5,376 nucleotides of DNA from Pseudomonadota bacterium (GTDB lineage: Bacteria > Pseudomonadota > Gammaproteobacteria > Burkholderiales > Sulfuriferulaceae), in contig JAJYPZ010000106.1 in NCBI GenBank assembly GCA_021794855.1, forward strand, positions 1 to 5,376, given 5' to 3'. The number at the start of each line of letters is the position of its first letter. The first letter of the stretch is position 1. Below are positions 1 through 5,376 of this stretch, in pieces. Below the pieces are notes generated by a model. The model was given only the letters and a program-made list of their open reading frames with translations, had not been told where the DNA came from and ran no database searches. A program made the position numbers and the translations under genes.

Positions 1-22
1 GATCTAAGTAATCCGCGCTAGA
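1..22 (+). other. Displaced 5' coding sequence of ispB, interrupted by a stop or frameshift
   Basis: The codons from position 8 onward (Val-Ile-Arg-Ala-Arg, then Leu at 23) continue the polyprenyl synthase alignment upstream of the first usable start. They match the region before the conserved Ser-Asp/Glu-Val in E. coli IspB. In that frame a TAA lies at 5-7. If one A of the AA at 6-7 is dropped, the text reads Asp-Leu-Val-Ile-Arg-Ala-Arg-Leu, which fits the family without a gap. A one-base insertion is therefore a good explanation, and a nonsense substitution is the alternative. Only four bases precede the stop, so a contig-edge or sequencing error cannot be excluded. Confidence 0.5.
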
Positions 23-919
23 TTGCATTCCGAAGTCATTCTGGTGAGTCAGGTTGCCGAATACATTATCGCCAGCGGCGGCAAGCGCCTGCGGCCGGCG
101 CTGGTATTGCTGGCAGCGGGAGCGCTGGGATATCGGGGAAGGCATCATTACGAACTGGCAACGGTGGTCGAGTTTATACATACGGCGACGCTATTGCACG
201 ACGACGTGGTCGACGAATCCAATTTGCGCCGCGGTCGAGCTACCGCCAATGCTCTGTTCGGTAATGCCGCGAGCGTGCTGGTTGGCGATTTTCTGTATTC
301 GCGCGCATTCCAGATGATGGTCGGCGTAGGGCACATGCGCATCATGGAAGTTTTGTCCGATGCGACCAACATTATCGCCGAAGGCGAGGTCCTGCAATTA
401 ATGAATTGCAATAACGCAAACGTCAGCGAAGAGGCGTATTTGCATGTGATCCGCTACAAAACGGCCAAACTGTTCGAAGCGGCAGCTCGGCTGGGGGCGA
501 TCATCGGGGGAGCGGATGCCGCTACCGAAGCAATTCTGGCAGCCTACGGCATGCATCTCGGTACCGCGTTCCAGTTAATCGACGATGTGCTGGATTATTC
601 CGGCGACCATACCGAAATCGGCAAAAATGTCGGCGACGATCTGGCCGAAGGAAAAGCCACACTCCCTTTATTGTATTTGCTGCAAAATGGTACGCCAACC
701 CAGTCCGATATGGTGCGCCACGCAATCGAAAACGGCGGGCTGACGGAATTCGAGCCGATACTTGAAGCGATCAAAACCAGCGGGGCGCTCGCTTATACAC
801 GAACGCAGGCGCAACGTGAAATCGATTTGGCGACCAGTGCGATTGCCGATTTGCCGGTCTCGTCGTACAAGCAGAACCTTATGAATCTCGCGCAATTCGC
901 CGTAAGCAGAAATTACTGA
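23..919 (+). CDS. ispB: Octaprenyl (long-chain polyprenyl) diphosphate synthase, N-terminally short
   Basis: Soluble trans-prenyltransferase that adds isopentenyl diphosphate units to farnesyl diphosphate to make the ubiquinone side chain. Counting from the TTG at 23: GGKRLRP at 19-25; first Asp-rich motif DDVVD at 60-64, followed by an RRGRATAN segment; second Asp-rich motif QLIDDVLD with aspartates at 187, 188 and 191; GDDLAEGKATLP at 204-215. All catalytic and Mg2+-binding residues are present. The visible protein is 298 residues against 323 in E. coli, so about 25 N-terminal residues are missing. TTG 23 is only the first possible start after an in-frame TAA at 5-7. It has no Shine-Dalgarno sequence, and its codon aligns to an internal Leu of the family, so it is probably not the real start. 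The catalytic core is intact. The family is certain; the exact chain length is inferred from similarity to IspB. Confidence 0.93.
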   Translation: MHSEVILVSQVAEYIIASGGKRLRPALVLLAAGALGYRGRHHYELATVVEFIHTATLLHDDVVDESNLRRGRATANALFGNAASVLVGDFLYSRAFQMMVGVGHMRIMEVLSDATNIIAEGEVLQLMNCNNANVSEEAYLHVIRYKTAKLFEAAARLGAIIGGADAATEAILAAYGMHLGTAFQLIDDVLDYSGDHTEIGKNVGDDLAEGKATLPLLYLLQNGTPTQSDMVRHAIENGGLTEFEPILEAIKTSGALAYTRTQAQREIDLATSAIADLPVSSYKQNLMNLAQFAVSRNY

Positions 920-1040
920 CGCCATTGAATCGAAGGCGGTCAAGAAAAATTCATGTTGGTAGTTTTCTCTTTGTTCGGAATGGCGGGTTCGAATAACAGC
1001 CTCTTACCGGGACACGGGGAGAGGGCGATCTGTTTTATCC

Positions 1041-1069
1041 TTGACACCATTTTTTAAAACCATTAACGT
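1041..1069 (+). promoter_or_regulatory. Candidate sigma70 promoter for the PP0621-pilS-pilR operon
   Basis: A perfect -35 hexamer TTGACA (1041-1046) is followed by an AT-rich 17-base spacer and a weak -10, TAACGT (1064-1069, three of six consensus positions). Transcription would start near 1076, giving a leader of about 135 bases before the ATG at 1212 that contains the hairpin at 1107-1148. The -35 and spacing are good; the -10 is poor. No sigma54 -24/-12 element is seen here. Confidence 0.4.
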
Positions 1070-1106
1070 AATCAGTCGATTGCCTTGAGAGCTGGTTTTG
1101 AGGGCT

Positions 1107-1148
1107 GTCGCAGCGGCGGCAGGCTAAAATAGCTGTAGTCGCCGCGAC
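1107..1148 (+). promoter_or_regulatory. Long imperfect hairpin, with TAAAAT at its tip, upstream of the operon
   Basis: GTCGC (1107-1111) pairs with GCGAC (1144-1148). After a 3-base bulge (1112-1114), GGCGGC (1115-1120) pairs with GTCGCC (1138-1143), including one G-T wobble. Inside that, GCTA (1123-1126) pairs with TAGC (1130-1133) around an AAA loop. The TAAAAT at 1125-1130 could be a -10 element, though no good -35 lies at the right distance. No T-run follows, so it is not a standard terminator. It could be a leader RNA structure or an operator-like inverted repeat. Confidence 0.35.
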
Positions 1149-1211
1149 AATTATCCCGTAGTGTCGACAATCGGCCGTCTATTTTGAAATTGCAGGTTTC
1201 ACCGGTTCATT

Positions 1212-1427
1212 ATGAGCAAATTTATTTTTTTTGTACTGGTCGTCGGTATCGTGTACTGGCGCCTGCGTTATCGCGTTCCGGCTGCGCCGCGGACTTCCGC
1301 TGTCAGACCGGTAGAAAACATGGTGCGCTGCACACATTGCGGGATTCATCTGCCCACCGGCGAAGCAATCGGTAACGAATCAGCCTGGTATTGCAGCGAG
1401 TCGCATCGTCGGGAACGCCGCCCCTGA
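1212..1427 (+). CDS. Small membrane-anchored zinc-ribbon protein, PP0621 family
   Basis: A 71-residue protein of unknown function. Residues 3-16 are a hydrophobic stretch (rich in Phe, Val, Ile), followed by an Arg-rich segment, which suggests one N-terminal membrane anchor with the rest in the cytoplasm. The C-terminal half holds Cys40-x2-Cys43 and, 17 residues later, Cys61 and His65 (YCSESH), a likely zinc-binding site. The ENMVRC-x2-C...YCSESHRR pattern is what I recall for proteins labelled PP0621 family, often found beside pilS in gammaproteobacteria. The ATG at 1212 has only a weak purine-rich region upstream. Its TGA shares one base with the pilS ATG (TGATG at 1425-1429), so the two are translationally coupled. 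Existence is well supported by context and motifs; an accessory role in pilus regulation is only an inference. Confidence 0.85.
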   Translation: MSKFIFFVLVVGIVYWRLRYRVPAAPRTSAVRPVENMVRCTHCGIHLPTGEAIGNESAWYCSESHRRERRP

Positions 1428-3055
1428 TGGCTGTCAATGTTCAGGATCCGGCCATCGAAACCGCTTTGCGGGTAGCGAGCGGGCGCATAGAACGTAACTG
1501 GAACTCCCTGCACTATCTTAATCTGTATCGTTTTATCGTAGTGGGTGTCCTGCTGATATGGAATATGCTGGATCCGGCGCAACGCGTTTTCGGGCAAACC
1601 GACCCGGTCTTTTTTTATACCTGCAGCGTGATTTATATGGGACTGGTCGCCCTCACTATGGTGACAGTCAGTTTGCGCCGGCCGCGCTTCGTGATACAGA
1701 TCAATTTTCAGATTGTCGGCGATATCGTCATGATCGTTCTGATGATGGCGGCGAGCGGTGGCGTACGTAGCGGCTTGGGTTTGCTGCTGATTGTATCGCT
1801 GGCGTCGAGCGGACTGGTAGTGGAAGGCCGGATGGTGATGTTTTATGCGGCGCTCGCTACTTTTGGCGTCCTGTTTACGCAAATGTTGTTAATGTGGGGA
1901 AATTCCGGTGCGATCAGCGAATTCGGACAAGCAGGTTTGCTGGGACTGGTATTTTTTGCCACGGCAGGAGTTGCGCACGTACTGGCGAATCGCAACCGAG
2001 CCAGCGAAGCGTTGGCGGCGGCCCGGGCTGTCGATCTGGAAAACATGGCGCAAATCAATCAACTGGTCATCGATGACATGCAGGACGGAGTGGTTGTGCT
2101 GGATGGCGACGGCAAGATACGGCAGGCCAACCAGCAGGCGCAATACCTGCTGGGGCGGGCCGGATTGAGCTATGCGGGCACAGGTATTGCGTTGCATCGC
2201 ACGATTCCTTTGCTGTCGGATTATCTCCGGCAGTGGCGAAAAAACCCGCAAGCCGAATTTCCGCCTATTTCCCTCGGTACGCATGGTGAGCAATATTTGC
2301 CGCGTTTTATTGCTGTGACCAATCGCAGGGTCATGGGTGCGGTATTGGTGCTCGAAGACATGACGCGCATGAATGAGCAGGCTCAGCAAATAAAACTGGC
2401 GGCGCTGGGTCGTCTGACCGCCAATATCGCTCATGAAATTCGCAACCCCCTGGCGGCAATCAATCATGCCGCAGAGATTTTGAACGAAGAGCATCAACAT
2501 GGTCAACAGCGTCTGCTCGATATTATTATCAATAATTCGGAGCGTATCAATCGTCTTGTTACGGATGTAATGTCGCTCAACAGACGGGATCGCATGCAGA
2601 CGGAAAATATCGCCCTATCATCGTGCCTGCCTGATTTTATTGAAGAGTTCTGTCATAGTCAGGGTATCTCACCGGGGCTGGTCGAAGTCGTCATCGCCAC
2701 GCCGGCAGAGATTTGCTTTGATCGAGATCATCTGCAACAGGTACTGACCAATCTTTGCGCCAATGCGTTGCGACACTCGCGGCGTCAGAACGGCAGTGTA
2801 AAGATTCGGGTCGATCAGGTAAAAAATCTGGTGATCGTGCATATTTTCGACGATGGCAGCGGCGTAGACCGCGAACACCTTGCGCGTTTGTTCGAGCCGT
2901 TTTTTACTACCGAACAATCGGGTACGGGCTTGGGATTATATATTTCCAGGGAATTGTGCAACGCCAACGGCGCGAGTCTCGAGTATGTTCCTTCGACTCG
3001 CGGCGGTCATTTCAAGATCACAAGCATGGAGACGCAATGTCAAAACGAGCCGTAA
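1427..3055 (+). CDS. pilS: Type IV pilus sensor histidine kinase PilS
   Basis: Inner-membrane sensor kinase, 542 residues, that phosphorylates and dephosphorylates PilR to set pilin expression. About six hydrophobic segments lie at residues 31-48, 61-82, 90-109, 115-131, 135-157 and 168-188, with almost no periplasmic domain, as in Pseudomonas PilS. A short linker leads to a PAS domain (about 207-310). The dimerisation/phosphotransfer domain carries His336 in HEIRNP; Glu337 and Asn340 match the kinase- and phosphatase-critical positions of this family. The ATPase domain has the N box (Asn442, Asn446), G1 DDGSG (475-479), F box FEPFF (from 489) and G2 GTGLGL (499-504), all intact. I chose ATG 1427 rather than the upstream in-frame TTG 1391, because the ATG overlaps the preceding TGA and has GGGAA about 12 bases upstream. 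The 3' end overlaps pilR by 19 bases. Confidence 0.95.
   Translation: MAVNVQDPAIETALRVASGRIERNWNSLHYLNLYRFIVVGVLLIWNMLDPAQRVFGQTDPVFFYTCSVIYMGLVALTMVTVSLRRPRFVIQINFQIVGDIVMIVLMMAASGGVRSGLGLLLIVSLASSGLVVEGRMVMFYAALATFGVLFTQMLLMWGNSGAISEFGQAGLLGLVFFATAGVAHVLANRNRASEALAAARAVDLENMAQINQLVIDDMQDGVVVLDGDGKIRQANQQAQYLLGRAGLSYAGTGIALHRTIPLLSDYLRQWRKNPQAEFPPISLGTHGEQYLPRFIAVTNRRVMGAVLVLEDMTRMNEQAQQIKLAALGRLTANIAHEIRNPLAAINHAAEILNEEHQHGQQRLLDIIINNSERINRLVTDVMSLNRRDRMQTENIALSSCLPDFIEEFCHSQGISPGLVEVVIATPAEICFDRDHLQQVLTNLCANALRHSRRQNGSVKIRVDQVKNLVIVHIFDDGSGVDREHLARLFEPFFTTEQSGTGLGLYISRELCNANGASLEYVPSTRGGHFKITSMETQCQNEP
3028..3032 (+). promoter_or_regulatory. Ribosome binding site fixing the pilR start
   Basis: GGAGA inside the 3' end of pilS lies just upstream of the ATG at 3037. 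It supports this start over the much longer open frame reaching back to about 2755, whose upstream part encodes no family-like sequence. Confidence 0.7.
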
Positions 3056-4386
3056 GCGGTAATACCCCCACTGTTTTGATTGTAGACGATGAAGCGGATA
3101 TTCTGGAATTACTGGAAATAACCTTGTTGAAAATGGGTTTGGACGTGGTAAAGGCATCGTCCGTTGGGCAGGCAATTTCCCGTCTCAAGGCCGGGGAATT
3201 CAATTTGTGTCTTACCGATATGCGTTTGCCCGACGGCGAAGGTCTCGAAATCGTGCGCTATATTCAAGCCGAGCGGCCCAAAGTTCCGGTAGCGGTGCTC
3301 ACCGCCCACGGTAATACCGATAATGCCGTCGTCGCACTGAAAGCGGGCGCATTTGATTACATAAACAAACCGGTCACGCTGGAACAATTGCGCACACTGG
3401 TAAAATCGGCGCTGAAATTGCCCGGAGACGTCCGTGCCGGCGAGCATGAACTGATCGGCAATTCGCCCGCCATGCAGCAGGCGCGCGAATTGATCGCCAA
3501 GTTGTCGAAAACCCAGGCGCCGGTTTACATTACGGGCGAATCCGGTAGCGGCAAGGAGTTGGCCGCGCGCCTGATTCATCGGCAGAGCAGCCGGTCGGGA
3601 GCGGCTTTTATTCCGGTCAATTGCGGAGCTATTCCGGAGAATTTGATGGAGTCGGAATTTTTCGGTTATAAAAAAGGCGCATTTACCGGTGCCGAAAGCG
3701 AACGCGACGGTTTTTTTCATGCGGCCAACGGAGGCACCTTGTTTTTGGACGAAGTGGCGGATCTGCCTTTGTTGATGCAAGTGAAATTGTTGCGGGTAAT
3801 CCAGGAAAAAAAAGTACGCAAACTCGGCAGCACGACAGAAGAACCGATAGATGTGCGCATCATCAGCGCCACGCACCAGAATCTCGCCAAACGGGTGGAA
3901 TCGGGAAATTTCCGGCAGGATCTGTTTTACCGGCTCAATGTCATTACGCTGAAAATGCCGGCTTTGCGCGACATGCGGGAAGATATCGCTGAAATCGCGT
4001 TGACCTTGCTGCAGCATCTGGCGAGCAGCGCCAGGATACAAAAACCTGCTCTGACCCGAGCGGCGGCGTCCGCTTTGGCGCAATACGATTTTCCCGGTAA
4101 TGTGCGCGAACTGGAAAATATACTTGAACGTGCGCTGGCCTTAGCCAACGGCACGCAAATCGATGTGGGCGACCTGCATCTTACCCCTCGGGCTGAAGAA
4201 ACGGTCGAAGAAGACCGGCAGGGCGGTTCCAAATGGCCTCTGCAGGATTATCTGGATAAACTCGAACGCGATGCGATACAGGAAGCCATGGAGAAAACCC
4301 GCTACAATAAAACCGCTGCGGCGCGGCTGCTGGGTATTACTTTTCGTGCATTACGTTACCGGCTGGAACGGCTCGGCATGGAATGA
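3037..4386 (+). CDS. pilR: Type IV pilus response regulator PilR, sigma54-dependent activator
   Basis: Cytoplasmic NtrC-family activator, 449 residues, which when phosphorylated by PilS remodels sigma54-RNA polymerase, classically at pilA. The receiver domain (about 11-125) has the acidic pair Asp17-Asp18, phospho-acceptor Asp61 in TDMRLPD, Thr89 and Lys111. The AAA+ domain starts near 139 (LIGNSPAM) and has Walker A GESGSGKE (167-174), the sigma54-contacting GAFTGA loop (214-219), Walker B LFLDE with Asp238-Glu239, and a YRLNV...LR-x2-REDI segment (about 298-317) containing the expected finger and sensor arginines. The C-terminal Fis-type helix-turn-helix occupies roughly the last 45 residues (NKTAAARLLGITFRALRYRL). 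All key residues are intact, so it should be functional. The start at ATG 3037 is supported by GGAGA upstream and by the receiver domain beginning at the usual place. It overlaps pilS by 19 bases. pilA is not in the window. Confidence 0.96.
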   Translation: MSKRAVSGNTPTVLIVDDEADILELLEITLLKMGLDVVKASSVGQAISRLKAGEFNLCLTDMRLPDGEGLEIVRYIQAERPKVPVAVLTAHGNTDNAVVALKAGAFDYINKPVTLEQLRTLVKSALKLPGDVRAGEHELIGNSPAMQQARELIAKLSKTQAPVYITGESGSGKELAARLIHRQSSRSGAAFIPVNCGAIPENLMESEFFGYKKGAFTGAESERDGFFHAANGGTLFLDEVADLPLLMQVKLLRVIQEKKVRKLGSTTEEPIDVRIISATHQNLAKRVESGNFRQDLFYRLNVITLKMPALRDMREDIAEIALTLLQHLASSARIQKPALTRAAASALAQYDFPGNVRELENILERALALANGTQIDVGDLHLTPRAEETVEEDRQGGSKWPLQDYLDKLERDAIQEAMEKTRYNKTAAARLLGITFRALRYRLERLGME

Positions 4387-4428
4387 GATCCGGTTGTACA
4401 GCCGCAGTCCCAGATAAATAAAAGCGGT

Positions 4429-5376
4429 TTACCGTAGCAAGGTAAAGCCGAGATAAGCGAGATACAATCCGCCGTTTACCCATAAATGCCAGACGCGCAG
4501 CGCGCCTTTGGCCAGCAGCAGTCGCAACCATAATATCGCTATCAAGGTTACGGCTATTCCCGACAAGACAGCCGGTTGCGGAATCCAGGGCGTCAGGCTG
4601 ATGCCGATAGCCGGCAATAAAGTCCCCTGAAAAACCAGCGCGCCGGTAATGTTGCCAAAGGCCAGCGTATCTTTCCCTCCGCGTATCCACAGTATGCTGT
4701 TGATTTTTTCGGGCAGTTCGGTAGCGATAGGCACGACCAGCAGAGACAGTATCAGGGCGGATATGCCGAGCAAGGGCGCTGCCTGCTGTATGCCGTGGAT
4801 AAAGCTTTCCGAACCGGCGACCAGAAGCGCGAGACCCAGCAGCAACTGAAGCAGGATGGTGTAATAATTGGTCGGGATACCGATTTTGCTCAGCAACATG
4901 GTTTTGGCGGCGGCGGTACCGTGACCTTGCTCGACGAGTGCGGCGGAAGCGCGCAATGTCAACACGATATATGCGACATAGATGGTAACCATGGCGAAGG
5001 ATAGCGCGTAGCGAATGTACTGGCGGGTATGCGGGATGTACATGGCGACGCACGCCATGCCGAACGCGATCAAAAAGACATTCATGTCGCGTTTGAGTCC
5101 GCTCGGTTCGGCTGCGAATTCGCCCGTTACGCCCCGTTTGCGCAGGCTTGCGAAGCTCATCAGCGATAACGATAAAGTTGAAAGCATGAGCGGGGCGCCG
5201 AGAATGGCGCCTACGCCTATCTCCTGATTCACCGCTGCGTTCGACGTGCCGGCGAATATGGCGAGCAGCGGCACCATGGTTTCGGGCAGCGCCGTACCTA
5301 CGGCGGCGAACAGGGAACCGGTCACGCCTTCGGAAATATGCAGTTTTTCGCCCAGATGTTCGAGTGCGTTAACGAA
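4429..5376 (-). CDS. CaCA-family sodium/calcium-type cation antiporter, 5' partial
   Basis: Integral membrane antiporter related to Na+/Ca2+ exchangers. The frame is open to the window edge (315 residues visible), so the N-terminus is missing; the GTG at 5325 lies inside the family's first repeat and is not the start. The first alpha repeat shows GSLFAAVGTALPE (residues 20-32 of the visible part) and continues through a hydrophobic helix. The second (about 206-255) shows LVVPIATELPEKINS, then GGKDTLAFGNITGALVFQ. Each repeat keeps the Pro-Glu pair whose Glu is the family's ion-binding residue. Other hydrophobic segments lie between and after the repeats, with a charged loop (about 78-97) in the middle. 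In the second repeat the usual GTSLPE is replaced by ATELPE, which adds an acidic residue. The real ion (Ca2+, Na+, K+ or H+) cannot be told from sequence. It converges on pilR with a 42-base gap and looks functionally unrelated to it. Confidence 0.88.
   Translation of the reverse strand, partial: FVNALEHLGEKLHISEGVTGSLFAAVGTALPETMVPLLAIFAGTSNAAVNQEIGVGAILGAPLMLSTLSLSLMSFASLRKRGVTGEFAAEPSGLKRDMNVFLIAFGMACVAMYIPHTRQYIRYALSFAMVTIYVAYIVLTLRASAALVEQGHGTAAAKTMLLSKIGIPTNYYTILLQLLLGLALLVAGSESFIHGIQQAAPLLGISALILSLLVVPIATELPEKINSILWIRGGKDTLAFGNITGALVFQGTLLPAIGISLTPWIPQPAVLSGIAVTLIAILWLRLLLAKGALRVWHLWVNGGLYLAYLGFTLLR

Larger units (their letters stand above)
920..1211. other. Intergenic region between ispB and the pilSR operon
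   Basis: About 290 bases with no convincing protein or RNA gene on either strand. It holds a plausible sigma70 promoter (1041-1069), a second -10-like TAAAAT (1125-1130) and a long imperfect hairpin (1107-1148). Just after the ispB stop is a weak inverted repeat (917-942) with no T-run. A GGTTCGAA at 986-993 recalls a tRNA T-loop, but no tRNA can be folded around it. Confidence 0.6.

Noticed and set aside
917..942. Inverted repeat overlapping the ispB stop, a possible terminator (TGACGCC ... GGCGGTCA).
   Set aside because: Seven pairs with one bulged G and an 11-base loop, followed by AGAAAAAT and not a T-run. Too weak to call an intrinsic terminator.
975..1030. tRNA-like segment with GGTTCGAA (986-993) in the ispB-PP0621 intergenic region.
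   Set aside because: The flanking bases do not form a T-stem, and no acceptor, D or anticodon arms can be found.
1145..1171. CGACAAT repeated twice with 20-base spacing (1145-1151 and 1165-1171).
   Set aside because: Only seven bases and two copies, one of them overlapping the hairpin; easily chance.
1391..1426. Upstream TTG start for PilS, adding 12 residues.
   Set aside because: The ATG at 1427 overlaps the preceding stop in the usual coupled way, and the extra residues only mirror the zinc-ribbon gene in another frame.
2755..3036. Open frame extending PilR 94 residues upstream inside pilS.
   Set aside because: The receiver domain begins normally just after ATG 3037 with a good ribosome site. 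The extension is an Arg-rich shadow of the PilS ATPase domain.
3109..4083. 324-codon open frame on the - strand opposite pilR.
   Set aside because: No recognisable domain; composition (Arg, Gln, Phe, His rich) is typical of an antisense shadow of a conserved gene.
4387..4428. Possible bidirectional terminator between pilR and the antiporter (CGGT...GCCG at 4391-4404, and GCCGC with GCGGT).
   Set aside because: Stems are only 4-5 pairs, one with wobble and a long loop, and no T-run follows on either strand in the right place.
5323..5325. GTG as the start codon of the antiporter.
   Set aside because: The same frame stays open to the window edge and the upstream residues (FVNALEHLGEKL...) fit the family, so the gene is cut by the window rather than starting here.

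Overview
The window looks like ordinary chromosomal DNA from a gammaproteobacterium. The evidence is the pairing of a long-chain (ubiquinone-type) polyprenyl diphosphate synthase with the PilS-PilR type IV pilus two-component system, balanced base composition, and compact overlapping genes. A methanotroph of the Methylococcales type is my best guess from protein style and gene order, but the sequence alone does not prove it.

Layout. Positions 1-919 (+) hold most of ispB. Its extreme 5' end is disturbed: recognisable coding sequence continues upstream of the first usable start codon but is split by a stop or frameshift at about positions 5-7. Positions 920-1211 are an intergenic region with a plausible sigma70 promoter (1041-1069), a second possible -10 element and a 42-nt imperfect hairpin (1107-1148). 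Then come three tightly packed + strand genes: a 71-residue membrane-anchored zinc-ribbon protein of the PP0621 type (1212-1427), pilS (1427-3055) and pilR (3037-4386). The first junction overlaps by 1 base (TGATG) and the second by 19 bases, so the three are almost certainly one operon with coupled translation. On the - strand, converging on pilR after a 42-base gap, is a CaCA-family cation antiporter (4429-5376) whose 5' end runs off the window.

How the genes work together. PilS, a six-helix membrane histidine kinase with a PAS domain, is expected to phosphorylate PilR, an NtrC-type sigma54 activator with intact REC, AAA+ and Fis-type HTH domains. The usual target is the major pilin gene pilA, which is not in this window. 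The small PP0621-type protein is coupled to PilS and could be an accessory factor, but its function is unknown. IspB (quinone side chain) and the antiporter appear to be unrelated neighbours.

I found no mobile element, CRISPR array, RNA gene or clearly new multi-gene system. The points most worth a second look are the broken 5' end of ispB, the large hairpin ahead of the pilSR operon, and the uncharacterised zinc-ribbon protein coupled to PilS.
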